A stretch of DNA of 47,319 bases from Comamonadaceae bacterium (GCA_947447985.1 CANFLX010000018.1:1-47319); one strand, 5' to 3'; counted from the first letter of the stretch, positions 1-8,189 are shown. A program made the numbers and translations. The notes: generated by a model not told the origin, from the sequence alone.

Positions 1-40
1 ACGGCGTAGGTCGGCGGTTCGAGCCCGTCATCACCCACCA
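1..40 (+). tRNA. tRNA-Val, 3' end only (truncated by window edge)
   Basis: The first 40 bases hold a variable region, a T arm with a TTCGAGC loop, the acceptor 3' strand ATCACCC and a discriminator A followed by an encoded CCA. The T arm and acceptor match what I recall of proteobacterial tRNA-Val(UAC), which differs by about one base here. The anticodon lies outside the window, so the isotype is inferred from the T arm, the acceptor stem and the position just upstream of ppiD. Confidence 0.78.
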
Positions 41-58
41 CCCACTTGGTATTGAAAC

Positions 59-87
59 AAAGGCGAGCTACGCAGTTCGCCTTTTTT
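59..87 (+). terminator. Rho-independent terminator after tRNA-Val
   Basis: An 8-bp perfect stem (AAAGGCGA at 59-66 pairing with TCGCCTTT at 77-84) encloses a 10-base loop and runs into a T tract ending at 87. It separates the tRNA from ppiD. Confidence 0.8.
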
Positions 88-107
88 GTTGTAGCCGGAG
101 ATAGCGC

Positions 108-2039
108 ATGTTCGATTTTGTACGCAAGCACACCAAAATCATGATGGTGCTGATGTTCTTGCTCATCATCCCCGCCTTTGTGTTGGTGGGCGTGGACGGC
201 TACCGGCGCATGAGTGCCGATGGTGCTTCGGTGGCCAAAATCGGTAGCCGCACCATCACCCAGGCCCAATGGGATGCGGCGCACAAATACGAAGTAGACC
301 GCATGCGTGCCTCCATGCCCGGTATCGACGCCAAACTGCTGGAGTCGCCCCAAGCGCGTTACGAAACCCTGGAGCGCTTGGTGCGTGAAGCCGTGATGGA
401 AGAGGCCTTGGCCGACTCCCATCTCAACGTGAGCGACGCCCGCCTTGCCAAGGAACTGCAGCAAAACCCCACGATTGCCGCTTTGCGCAAACCCGATGGC
501 CAACTGGATATGGAGCGTTACCGCGCGCTGGTGGCCAGCCAAGGCCTGACGCCTGACGGTTTTGAGGCCCGCATGCGCCATGACATGTCTTTGCGCCAGG
601 TGCAGGGCGGTGTCATGAATTCCGCCTTTGCCCCCAAGGGTGTGGCCGATATGGCGCTGAACGCTTTTTTTGAGCGCCGCGACGTGCAGTTGGCCCGCTT
701 CAAACCTGCGGATTTTGAGGACAAGATCAAACTCACAGACGCCGATATCGAGACTTTTTACCAAGCCAACAGCGCGATGTTTCAAGCGCCAGAGACGGTG
801 GATGTTGAGTACCTGGTCTTGAATTTGGATTCCGTCAAGAAAACCATTTCAATCTCTGAGGCCGATCTGCGCACGTACTTTGAACAAAACGCGGCGCGTA
901 CCGATGCCAAGGAAGAGCGCCGCGCCAGCCATATTTTGATCAATGCGCCCAAAGACATGAAAGCGGCGGAGCGCCAGAAAGCCAAGGAAGTTGCCCAGCA
1001 GCTTTTGCTGAAGGTCACTGAAAAACCCGAAAGCTTTGCCGCCACCGCCAGCAAGTTCTCGCAAGACCCCGGCTCTGCCGCCAAAGGGGGTGACTTGGAG
1101 TTCTTCGGCCGCGGTGCCATGGTCAAACCCTTTGAAGATGCCGTGTTTGCCATGCGCAAGGGCGAGATCAGCCAGCTGGTGGAGTCTGATTTTGGTTTCC
1201 ACATCATCAAGCTGACGGACATCAAAACCGCGCCCAAGCCCACGTTCGAGTCCGAGCGTGCGAAGCTGGAGACTGAGTTGAAGAATCAACAGGCGCAGCG
1301 CAAGTTTGCCGAAGTGGCAGAGACATTTTCCAATGGCGCTTATGAGCAGTCTGACACGCTCAAACCTTTGGCCGAGCGTCTGAAGCTGGACATTCAAACC
1401 GCCAAAGGCGTGCAACGCAAAGCTGCACCGGGCACCACCGGTGCAGTGGCCAACGCCAAGCTGTTGGAAGCCTTGTTTGCACCTGACGCCATCGAGAAGA
1501 AACACAATACCGAGGTGGTAGAAACCGGTACCAACGAGCTGACGACAGCCCGTGTCTCAGCGCACACCCCGGCGCGCACCTTGCCCTTGGCGGATGTCAA
1601 GGCACAAGTCAAAGCCCGTCTGCTGGCCAGCCGTGCCAGCGAGATGGCCAAAACCGAAGGTGCTGCGCGTCTTGCGGCCTGGAAAGCCAGCCCTGATTCC
1701 GCCAGTGTGAAAGAGTCTGTGCTCGTCTCGCGTGATCGGGGCCAGACCATCACCGGAGCTTTGCTGAACGCGCTCATGGGTGCCGATACGCAAACGCTTC
1801 CTGCATGGGTGGGTGTAGATTTGGGCGCACAAGGCTATGCCGTGGCCCGCATCAACAAAGTGTTGCCCCGCGCCGAACCAGAGGCCTCGGCCGCTGTGCA
1901 AGAGCGTACCCAGGTAACCCAGTGGCTGGCCAGCGCCGAAGCCCATGCCTACTTGGAACTGCTCAAAGCCCGCTTCAAGGTGCAGATCAAAGTGCCGCGC
2001 CCTGACCCTGGCGCTTTGCTCACCGATAACAATTCTTGA
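108..2039 (+). CDS. ppiD: Periplasmic folding chaperone / peptidyl-prolyl isomerase PpiD
   Basis: 643 aa. A short cytoplasmic N-terminus (FDFVRKHTK) precedes one membrane segment at about residues 12-31, and the rest is periplasmic. This is the PpiD topology: a membrane-anchored SurA relative acting on newly exported proteins near the SecYEG exit. A SurA_N-like helical region (about 40-200) is followed by a parvulin PpiC domain at about 268-372, with the recognisable RASHIL start, [12 protein letters not shown] centre and GFHIIKL end. The C-terminal part resembles the rest of the chaperone fold. The ATG at 108 has GGAG about 8 bases upstream. Length fits the family (about 620-650). Parvulin activity is not assured, because many PpiD parvulin domains are weak or inactive. 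Confidence 0.93.
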   Translation: MFDFVRKHTKIMMVLMFLLIIPAFVLVGVDGYRRMSADGASVAKIGSRTITQAQWDAAHKYEVDRMRASMPGIDAKLLESPQARYETLERLVREAVMEEALADSHLNVSDARLAKELQQNPTIAALRKPDGQLDMERYRALVASQGLTPDGFEARMRHDMSLRQVQGGVMNSAFAPKGVADMALNAFFERRDVQLARFKPADFEDKIKLTDADIETFYQANSAMFQAPETVDVEYLVLNLDSVKKTISISEADLRTYFEQNAARTDAKEERRASHILINAPKDMKAAERQKAKEVAQQLLLKVTEKPESFAATASKFSQDPGSAAKGGDLEFFGRGAMVKPFEDAVFAMRKGEISQLVESDFGFHIIKLTDIKTAPKPTFESERAKLETELKNQQAQRKFAEVAETFSNGAYEQSDTLKPLAERLKLDIQTAKGVQRKAAPGTTGAVANAKLLEALFAPDAIEKKHNTEVVETGTNELTTARVSAHTPARTLPLADVKAQVKARLLASRASEMAKTEGAARLAAWKASPDSASVKESVLVSRDRGQTITGALLNALMGADTQTLPAWVGVDLGAQGYAVARINKVLPRAEPEASAAVQERTQVTQWLASAEAHAYLELLKARFKVQIKVPRPDPGALLTDNNS

Positions 2040-2065
2040 ACCGCAAAAATGCGTGCAAGGGAAGC

Positions 2066-2071
2066 TATAAT
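2066..2071 (+). promoter_or_regulatory. -10 box of the tRNA-His promoter
   Basis: A perfect TATAAT lies 11 bases before the tRNA-His start. No convincing -35 is seen at the expected distance, so only the -10 is called. ppiD ends at 2039, leaving room for an independent promoter. Confidence 0.55.
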
Positions 2072-2081
2072 CTGAGGCTAC

Positions 2082-2158
2082 GGTGGCTGTAGCTCAGTTG
2101 GTAGAGTCCAGGATTGTGATTCCTGTTGTCGTGGGTTCGAGCCCCATCAGCCACCCCA
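2082..2158 (+). tRNA. tRNA-His (GTG)
   Basis: A full cloverleaf can be read. The acceptor GTGGCTG pairs with CAGCCAC, with the histidine-specific extra G at position -1 (2082) opposite discriminator C and an encoded CCA at 2156-2158. The D arm contains AGCTCAGTTGGTAGAG. The anticodon stem CAGGA/TCCTG encloses TTGTGAT, giving anticodon GTG at 2116-2118. The T loop is TTCGAGC. Confidence 0.97.
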
Positions 2159-2170
2159 AGTAAAACGATC

Positions 2171-2205
2171 AAAGCCTGCTGCCTTTCTGGGTAGCAGGCT
2201 TTTTT
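2171..2205 (+). terminator. Rho-independent terminator after tRNA-His
   Basis: AAAGCCTGCT (2171-2180) pairs perfectly with AGCAGGCTTT (2193-2202) and is followed by Ts to 2205. The loop can pair partly as well. It isolates the tRNA from the photolyase operon. Confidence 0.88.
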
Positions 2206-2341
2206 GTTTGCGTTTCATTTGCGCGACAAGATGCCCTTCAAACCCACCCTGAATTGCTGAAGCGGAGAAAATTACCGTTGAAGCGACTGGCCCAGTCCCT
2301 TGTCCCTCCATTCAAATTACCCACGCGATACGGATTGCCCC

Positions 2342-2509
2342 ATGACTGAAGACGAACGCTGCTGCGGCACTGGAACTTGCATTGTGGACGCCGAAGGCCG
2401 TTGCTGGTGTGGACAGCAGTGGGACGGGCAGACCATGTGCCGCCCGCCCATGGACAAGGCCGATGCGCCTGCCCCGCAAGAGGGTGGGCCTGGCGCCACC
2501 GCGCACTGA
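2342..2509 (+). CDS. 55-aa cysteine-rich protein, first gene of the photolyase operon
   Basis: No named family is recognised with confidence. The ATG at 2342 gives a 55-aa acidic protein with six cysteines (residues 7, 8, 13, 21, 23, 33), spaced as CC-x4-C and CxC followed by a further C. An upstream TTG at 2300 would add 14 residues, but the cysteine-rich part begins only after 2342, so 2342 is preferred. The tail is Pro/Ala/Gly-rich and looks disordered. The cysteine pattern suggests metal or disulfide binding, which is inference. The gene ends 12 bases before the next one and is probably co-transcribed with the photolyase genes. Confidence 0.7.
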   Translation: MTEDERCCGTGTCIVDAEGRCWCGQQWDGQTMCRPPMDKADAPAPQEGGPGATAH

Positions 2510-2521
2510 GTCCCGACGGCT

Positions 2522-2797
2522 ATGACACTCGCTGCCCGCTCTGCCCTCGATGCGCTGGACGAAGGCTGCCGCTCCCGTGTGGTCGAAATGGCCTGGGAGG
2601 ACCGTACCGCGTTCGAGGCCATTGAGACCCAGTTTGGATTGAATGAGTCCGCCGTCATTGCCCTCATGCGCCGCAGCCTGTCGCCCTCGTCGTTTCGCAT
2701 GTGGCGCAAGCGCGTGACCGGGCGCAAAACCAAGCATGCGCAGTTGCGTGGCGCGGCATTTCTGCGCCATCGCGCAAGCCACACCCGCCAGCAATAG
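2522..2797 (+). CDS. TIGR03643 / DUF2805 family protein
   Basis: 91 aa. Residues about 20-75 carry the family signature: VEMAWEDRT, then FEAIETQFGL, then ESAVIALMRR, SSFRMWRKRVTGR and TKH. The central part reads like a helix-turn-helix with a basic WRKRV stretch, so a nucleic-acid-binding role is plausible. No function is established to my knowledge. The family is often found beside cryptochrome/photolyase genes, as here, where the next gene starts 14 bases downstream. The basic C-terminus (RHRASHTRQQ) extends beyond the core. Confidence 0.85.
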   Translation: MTLAARSALDALDEGCRSRVVEMAWEDRTAFEAIETQFGLNESAVIALMRRSLSPSSFRMWRKRVTGRKTKHAQLRGAAFLRHRASHTRQQ

Positions 2798-2811
2798 AGG
2801 CGGTCTCTGTC

Positions 2812-4380
2812 ATGTCCAAGCAAAGAGCCCTGGTGTGGTTCAAACGTGACCTGCGCGTGCACGACCACGCGGCGCTGGCCGCTGCGCAAGCGTGCGACGA
2901 CGCGCTGGCGATTTTTATCATCGAGCCCGAGTGGCTGCAAAGCGAGGAGTGCGACGCCAGCCACGTGGATTTCGCGCTGGGCTGCCTGGCCGAGCTGCGC
3001 AGCGCATTGGCGGTGCGGGGCTTGCCCCTGCTGGTGCGCGTGGGATCTGCCGTTCAAGTGTTGGCGCAGTTGCACCGGGAGCTGGCCTACACCCAGGTGC
3101 TGAGCCACGAAGAAACCGGATCGGGCTGGTCGTACGCGCGGGATATTCAGGTGGCCGCCTGGTGCCAATCGAACCAGGTAGCCTGGCAGGAATTTACCCA
3201 AACCGGTGTGGTGCGGCGCTTGCGCAGTCGTTCGGGCTGGGCCCAGCGCTGGCAAGCGCGCATGGATGCACCGCTGCAGGTCTTGCAACACGGGTTTACT
3301 GCGGCCACCCGCTTGGAGCAGCCCGCGCTCCCCACACTGGCCACCTTGGGGCTGGCCGCGCACGAAAAGACATTGCAGACGCCGGGCGAAAAAGCGGCCC
3401 GGCGCATGCTCGCCAGCTTTTTGCAAGAGCGCGGTTTTGATTACCGCAAGGCACTGTCCAGTCCCTTGAGTGCCGAGGAGGGCTGCAGCCGCCTGAGCCC
3501 GCATTTGGCCTTTGGCACGTTGTCTTTGCGCACCGTGCACCAGGCCACCGAGGTGGCCATTCGTCAAACCCCTGAGCGCTCGCTGGCCTATGCGCTGCGC
3601 GGTTTTGCGGGGCGGCTGCGCTGGCATTGCCACTTCATGCAAAAGCTCGAAGACGAGCCCCGCATTGAGTTTGAGAATTTTGCGCGTGTCTGCGATGGCC
3701 TGCGGGAGAGCGACTTCAACGAGGCCCACTTTGCCGCCTGGTGTGAAGGGCGCACGGGCTACCCTATGGTGGACGCCTGCATGCGATCGCTGCGCGCTAC
3801 CGGCTGGCTTAACTTTCGCATGCGGGCCATGCTGGTCAGCTTTGCCAGTTACCACCTGTGGCTGCATTGGCGGCCCACCGGGGTGTTTTTGGCGCGGCAG
3901 TTTTTAGACTTTGAGCCGGGCATCCACTGGAGCCAGATGCAAATGCAAAGCGGCACCACCGGCATCAACACCTTGCGCATGTATTCGCCGACCAAGCAGG
4001 CCGTGGACCAGGACCCCCAAGGCCTGTTTATTCGCCGCTGGGTTCCGGAGCTGGCACGCGTGCCGCTGCCTTATCTGGCCCAGCCCTGGAAGATGGAAGA
4101 GAGCGTGCAGCGCATGGCCGCGTGCACCCTGGGCGTGGACTACCCGTGCCCCATCGTGGATGAAAAACAGGCACTCAAGGCCGCCAAAGACCGCATGTAC
4201 GGTTTGCGCCAAACCCAAGCGGCGCGCGAAGAATCCAGCGCCGTGCAAATGCGCCATGGTTCGCGTAAAAGTGGTCTGCCGCCCTCCGGGCAGCGCCGCA
4301 AAGCGACACCCCAGCGTTCTGCCAAGCGTGCCGTGCAAGTGCCTTCCATGCCGTCCTCGCAGGGCGATCTTTTTTCCTAA
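2812..4380 (+). CDS. Cryptochrome/photolyase family flavoprotein
   Basis: 522 aa from the ATG at 2812, which has AGAGG about 12 bases upstream; an in-frame ATG at 2701 would lie inside the preceding gene. The N-terminal Rossmann-like antenna domain starts LVWFKRDLRVHDHAAL (about 6-21). The C-terminal all-helical FAD domain contains YPMVDACMRSL, TGWLNFRMRAMLVSF and GTTGINTLRMYSPTKQ, which in the family form the FAD pocket and substrate cleft. It could be a CPD photolyase or a blue-light receptor; sequence reading alone does not separate these. The last 40 residues are Lys/Arg/Ser-rich and end SQGDLFS, resembling a sliding-clamp-binding peptide. Fourteen bases separate it from the DUF2805 gene, and a DUF2256 gene follows 18 bases later. 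Confidence 0.9.
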   Translation: MSKQRALVWFKRDLRVHDHAALAAAQACDDALAIFIIEPEWLQSEECDASHVDFALGCLAELRSALAVRGLPLLVRVGSAVQVLAQLHRELAYTQVLSHEETGSGWSYARDIQVAAWCQSNQVAWQEFTQTGVVRRLRSRSGWAQRWQARMDAPLQVLQHGFTAATRLEQPALPTLATLGLAAHEKTLQTPGEKAARRMLASFLQERGFDYRKALSSPLSAEEGCSRLSPHLAFGTLSLRTVHQATEVAIRQTPERSLAYALRGFAGRLRWHCHFMQKLEDEPRIEFENFARVCDGLRESDFNEAHFAAWCEGRTGYPMVDACMRSLRATGWLNFRMRAMLVSFASYHLWLHWRPTGVFLARQFLDFEPGIHWSQMQMQSGTTGINTLRMYSPTKQAVDQDPQGLFIRRWVPELARVPLPYLAQPWKMEESVQRMAACTLGVDYPCPIVDEKQALKAAKDRMYGLRQTQAAREESSAVQMRHGSRKSGLPPSGQRRKATPQRSAKRAVQVPSMPSSQGDLFS

Positions 4381-4398
4381 CGAGCGACCTGTTCAGCG

Positions 4399-4575
4399 AT
4401 GCAAACCGACTTCAAGGGCAACAAAAAGTCCCTCCCCAGCAAGCCCTGTGCGGTGTGCGGGCGCACCATGACCTGGCGCAAGGCCTGGGCCAAAAATTGG
4501 GATGCGGTGCTGTACTGCTCTGATGCGTGCCGCGCCAAAAAGAGCGCCGCGGCACCGAAGGCGCTGAATGGCTGA
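4399..4575 (+). CDS. DUF2256 small zinc-finger-like protein
   Basis: A 58-aa gene. The ATG at 4399 opens MQTDFKGNKKSLPSKPC. Four cysteines occur as CxxC (residues 17 and 20) and CxxxC (41 and 45), separated by a Trp-rich stretch (TWRKAWAKNWDAV). This is the DUF2256 signature, a likely zinc knuckle. The family co-occurs with cryptochrome genes; its role is unknown, but a cofactor of the neighbouring flavoproteins is plausible (inference). It ends 8 bases inside the next gene (stop 4573-4575, next ATG 4568), which suggests translational coupling. Confidence 0.87.
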   Translation: MQTDFKGNKKSLPSKPCAVCGRTMTWRKAWAKNWDAVLYCSDACRAKKSAAAPKALNG

Positions 4576-6139
4576 CTCAGCACCTATGCCAAGCGCGCTT
4601 CCCGCCAAAGTGCGCCATCTGGTGATCGTTTTGGGCGATCAACTCGACGCCCAGTCCTCGGCCTTGCAGGACTTTGACGCGACGCAAGATGTGGTCTGGA
4701 TGGCCGAGGTCGCAGAGGAGTCCACCCACGTCGGGTCGGCCAAACAACGCATCGCGGTGTTTTTGAGTGCGATGCGGCACTTTGCGCAGGAGCTGCGTGC
4801 GCGGGGCTTTCCACTGCACTACATCCGCATGGATGACCCGGACAACCGTGGCACGCTGGCCTTGGAACTGGAGCGCGCGATTGCCCCACTGCAACCCGCC
4901 GCGCTGGTACTGACCGCGCCAGGCGACTGGCGCGTGCTGCAAAGTCTGCGCGCCGTGGCGAAGCAGCACAGCCTGCCGCTGGACTTGCGCGATGACAGCC
5001 ATTTTTTCAGCACGGTGCGCGAATTTGCAGCACATGCCGAAGGTCGCAAGCAGCTGCGTCTGGAGTACTGGTACCGCGAGCTGCGCCACAAACATGGCAT
5101 CTTGATGGACGGCAAATTGCCCGTCGGCGGGCAATGGAATTTTGATGCCGACAACCGCGAATCCTTTGGCAAGACCGGCCCGCAAAACCTTCCACCCCCC
5201 AGTCGCTTTGCGCCCGACGCCATCACCCAAGAGGTGCTGGACCTGGTCAACACGCGCTTTGCCCAGCACCCGGGCAGCCTGCAAAGCTTCGGCTGGCCGG
5301 TAAACCGCGCGCAGGCTTTGCTGGCGTTGCAGGCGTTCATCGATCAACGCCTGCCCTTGTTTGGCCGCTATGAAGACGCCATGTGGGCGGGCGAAGCCTG
5401 GCTTTACCACTCGCACCTGAGCTGCGCGCTCAACCTGAAACTCCTGAGCGCACGCGAAGTGGTGCGGGCGGCGGAAGACGCCTACCGCGCCGACAAGGCG
5501 CCCTTGGCGGCAGTGGAAGGTTTCATCCGCCAGATTTTGGGCTGGCGCGAATATGTGCGTGGCATTTATTGGCTGCACATGCCCGGCTATCTGGATCGCA
5601 ATGCCCTGGACGCGCAAGCCGCATTGCCCGCGTGGTACTGGACCGGGCAGACCGACATGGCCTGCCTCAAAGACGCGATCACCCAGACGCTGGAGCTGGG
5701 TTACGCCCACCACATCCAGCGCCTCATGGTGACGGGCTTGTATGCCCTGTTGCTGGGCGTCAAACCGCAGGAAGTGCACCGCTGGTACCTGAGCGTCTAC
5801 GTGGACGCGGTGGAGTGGGTGGAGCTACCCAATACCTTGGGCATGAGCCAGTTTGGCGACGGCGGTTTGATGGCCAGCAAGCCCTATGTGGCCAGCGGCA
5901 AGTACATCCAGCGCATGAGCAACCACTGCGCCGGCTGCAAATACGACCCGGCGCAATCCACGGGGTCCAAGGCCTGTCCCTTCACCACCTTGTATTGGGA
6001 CTTCTTGATACGCCACGAGGGCCTGCTCAAGAAAAACCCGCGCATGGCCATGCAACTCAAAAACCTCGCGCGGCTCGACGATGCGGCGCGCGACGCCATT
6101 ACCGCCCAGGCCACCGGGCACCGCCATGCACAAGTTTGA
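4568..6139 (+). CDS. Iron-sulfur (6-4)-type photolyase / bacterial cryptochrome (FeS-BCP)
   Basis: 523 aa. The N-terminal antenna domain begins HLVIVLGDQL, characteristic of the prokaryotic FeS-BCP clade. The C-terminal part has the FAD domain and four cysteines at 366, 454, 457 and 470. These spacings (88, 3, 13) equal those of the [4Fe-4S] ligands of Agrobacterium PhrB (C350, C438, C441, C454), from established knowledge. His381-His382 correspond to the PhrB active-site histidine pair. It probably repairs (6-4) photoproducts using FAD, with a ribolumazine-type antenna as in the family. The riboflavin genes ribD and ribE are in the window but not linked. It overlaps the upstream DUF2256 gene by 8 bases and the downstream gene by 14. 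Confidence 0.93.
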   Translation: MADSAPMPSALPAKVRHLVIVLGDQLDAQSSALQDFDATQDVVWMAEVAEESTHVGSAKQRIAVFLSAMRHFAQELRARGFPLHYIRMDDPDNRGTLALELERAIAPLQPAALVLTAPGDWRVLQSLRAVAKQHSLPLDLRDDSHFFSTVREFAAHAEGRKQLRLEYWYRELRHKHGILMDGKLPVGGQWNFDADNRESFGKTGPQNLPPPSRFAPDAITQEVLDLVNTRFAQHPGSLQSFGWPVNRAQALLALQAFIDQRLPLFGRYEDAMWAGEAWLYHSHLSCALNLKLLSAREVVRAAEDAYRADKAPLAAVEGFIRQILGWREYVRGIYWLHMPGYLDRNALDAQAALPAWYWTGQTDMACLKDAITQTLELGYAHHIQRLMVTGLYALLLGVKPQEVHRWYLSVYVDAVEWVELPNTLGMSQFGDGGLMASKPYVASGKYIQRMSNHCAGCKYDPAQSTGSKACPFTTLYWDFLIRHEGLLKKNPRMAMQLKNLARLDDAARDAITAQATGHRHAQV

Positions 6140-7364
6140 GCCCACCCTGCAAGCCGCGCTGGCCCAGCTTGCCCAAGTGCAGCCACAGGCCTACGCCCAA
6201 ACCCGCAATGCTTTGGAGGGCGCGGTCACCCGGCTGTCGCCCTATCTCACCCATGGGCTGCTGAGCCTGCGGGGGGTGTACGAGACGGTAAACGCCCGCC
6301 ATCCGCTGGATGCCAAACACAAGCTGGTGTTTGAACTGGGCTGGCGCGCCTATTACCGCCATGTGTGGGCGCACAGGGGCGAGGCAATTCACCAGTCCCT
6401 GCACCCCGGACTGCTGCCCGAGGACGCCTACCAGACCACCATGCCCGCCGACGTGTTGCAGGCCCGCACCGGCGTTGCAGCGATCGACCACGCGGTGCGC
6501 GAGCTCTATGCCAACGGCTACTTGCACAACCATGCGCGCATGTGGCTGGCCAGCTACCTGGTGCACCTGCGCAAGGTGCATTGGCACACGGCGGCACAGT
6601 GGATGCTGGGCTATTTGCTGGACGGCGATGTGGCCAGCAACCACCTGAGCTGGCAATGGGTGGCAGGTACCGGCAGTGTCAAACCCTATGTGTTCAATGC
6701 CGAGAACGTTGCCAAATATGCGCCCGCGCCGTGGCACAGCCCCGGTACCGTGATCGACACCAGCTACGAGGCATTGGACCGCATGGCCCGCAGTCCGAAG
6801 GCGGTGGAGCACCGCTTTGACCTGCGCCGCGCAGGCGATGGCGTGGAAGCGCCGCCGCTCCTGGCCACTCCGCCCGCCGCGGTTTGGCTGGCGCCGCAGG
6901 CCGGCATCGCGGCCGGTCGGGATGTCTGGCTGGTGCATCCCTGGTCGCTCGCATTGGATTCGTCGTCCTTAGAGGCACACGTTTTGCGAATCGCCGTCGG
7001 TTTTTCTGAGCTGCATGCGCCCATGCCATGGAGCGCGCTGCGCTGGCATTTTGTGACAGAGGGCCTGCGGGCCCACACCCCGCACCTTTGGTGGGGAAGC
7101 GTGGACGCGATCGCGCAGGCGCTGAAGGGTGCCCGCTCGGTGCGCTGGCAGTCGGAGGCGCATGCCGATGCGGCGCTCGGCACTTTGCGTCAACAGCTTG
7201 TGGCCGGAGGCGCAAGTCCCAAGGTCACGGTGCAGACCGAAGCGCCCTTGTTTGCGCCCGTGGCGCCTTACTGCGAGAGCTTTGCGAAGTGGTGGCGATT
7301 GAGCCATCTTGCGAACGGTGGCCACAGCGATGCACCAGGCGGGCACACAGAGTCCGTGCGCTAG
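6126..7364 (+). CDS. FAD-binding photolyase-like protein with FAD domain first and a C-terminal antenna-like extension
   Basis: 412 aa from the ATG at 6126; a longer in-frame start at 6081 would lie deep inside the previous gene. Residues about 20-230 match the FAD-binding half of classical photolyases: TRLSPYLTHGLLSLR, ELGWRAYYRHVW, YLHNHARMWLASYLVHL and DGDVASNHLSWQWVAGTGS. The usual N-terminal antenna domain is absent. From about residue 265 a second domain follows whose strand/helix order (VWLVHPWSLA, then RWHFVTEGLRA, then HLWWGSVDAIAQAL, then SVRWQSE, then EAPLFAP) resembles a degenerate antenna domain, which would make this a circular permutation (inference). Function is unknown; repair or photosensing are both possible. 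It is the last gene of the operon and shares a CTAG with the convergent gene. Confidence 0.82.
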   Translation: MHKFEPTLQAALAQLAQVQPQAYAQTRNALEGAVTRLSPYLTHGLLSLRGVYETVNARHPLDAKHKLVFELGWRAYYRHVWAHRGEAIHQSLHPGLLPEDAYQTTMPADVLQARTGVAAIDHAVRELYANGYLHNHARMWLASYLVHLRKVHWHTAAQWMLGYLLDGDVASNHLSWQWVAGTGSVKPYVFNAENVAKYAPAPWHSPGTVIDTSYEALDRMARSPKAVEHRFDLRRAGDGVEAPPLLATPPAAVWLAPQAGIAAGRDVWLVHPWSLALDSSSLEAHVLRIAVGFSELHAPMPWSALRWHFVTEGLRAHTPHLWWGSVDAIAQALKGARSVRWQSEAHADAALGTLRQQLVAGGASPKVTVQTEAPLFAPVAPYCESFAKWWRLSHLANGGHSDAPGGHTESVR

Positions 7365-7825
7365 GGCGTCTTTTTGGGGTCGCTGCAACGCGGGTCGCCA
7401 TCGCGTTTCCAGCAGTTGCAGCTCAGGTTGAAGCTTTTCATGCTGCCTTTTTTCACACCGCTTAACGCGGTTTGTTTGGTGGCGCCCACCGGAACATAGA
7501 GGTAGGGTGAAAAAGCCTTTTTCACCTCGCTGCCGTTTTGCAGTGTCACCACAGCGCCGTGGCAGGCCAGAGGGCCGGGCAGTCGGTTGCTGACTTCGAT
7601 CAGCAGCGTGGTGTCTGAATCGGCCGCCCAGCCGGCTTTTTGGTCGACGCTGCGCCACTCTGCGGCGGTGAGCTCGGGTTCCTTGTAGCGGGGGCCGGAT
7701 TCGAAAGGGTTCCAGGCCCAGCTGGGGGTCGCCAGCAGAGACCCGAAGGCCAACACAATGAGGCCGATCCTGTTTCGGAAAAACGCGGCGAAGGGGCTGC
7801 AAATATCGGTCAATGGCGGTGTCAT
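7361..7825 (-). CDS. Secreted protein of unknown function
   Basis: 154 aa. A signal peptide is visible (RNR, then hydrophobic IGLIVLAFGSLLA, ending SWA before WNPF at about residue 38). The mature part is about 115 aa with no family I recognise. It has a segment reading TTLLIEVSNRLPGPLACHGAVV that could form a small beta domain. Its four cysteines (one mid-protein, three near the C-terminus in SCNCWKRDGDPRC) could form disulfides in the periplasm. The stop overlaps the stop of the convergent photolyase-like gene at CTAG 7361-7364. It is transcribed divergently from the small gene at 7914. Confidence 0.68.
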   Translation of the reverse strand: MTPPLTDICSPFAAFFRNRIGLIVLAFGSLLATPSWAWNPFESGPRYKEPELTAAEWRSVDQKAGWAADSDTTLLIEVSNRLPGPLACHGAVVTLQNGSEVKKAFSPYLYVPVGATKQTALSGVKKGSMKSFNLSCNCWKRDGDPRCSDPKKTP

Positions 7826-7913
7826 GGTTCAGTACGGCTTTACAAGGCCGCAGCCAGCCGATGGGCTGAAGCCTCTATGATTGTGCAACGGTCGTCCGTA
7901 GAAAACTGTCGCT

Positions 7914-8171
7914 ATGCATATCCAATTGAATTTTCGTTCTTCCAGACCCTCGTTGGGCTGGCTCCCGCTGAGTGTCTGCTTTGCCACCCTCTTCGCGGCC
8001 ACAAATGCCTTGGCCTACAAGGTCGAGCGGGTCTGTGAAATGACCGAACCAACCGCCAAGAAACCCGCGACGAAGGTGTGCAAGACGCTGCTGGTGAAGC
8101 CCGGCGCTGAGGGCAAGGCCGACAAAAAAGAAGAAAAGAAAGAGGAAAAGCCGGCGCCTGCCCACCACTAG
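7914..8171 (+). CDS. Small secreted lysine-rich protein of unknown function
   Basis: 85 aa. An N-terminal signal peptide (about 1-34, ending NALA before YKVERV) is followed by a roughly 50-aa mature peptide with two cysteines (VCEM and VCKT) and a Lys/Glu-rich tail (ADKKEEKKEEKPAPAHH). No family is recognised. The highly charged tail would be disordered. No strong ribosome-binding site is visible before the ATG. It ends 18 bases before the convergent yheS stop. Confidence 0.6.
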   Translation: MHIQLNFRSSRPSLGWLPLSVCFATLFAATNALAYKVERVCEMTEPTAKKPATKVCKTLLVKPGAEGKADKKEEKKEEKPAPAHH

Positions 8172-8189
8172 CCGCCGGCATGCTTCCGC

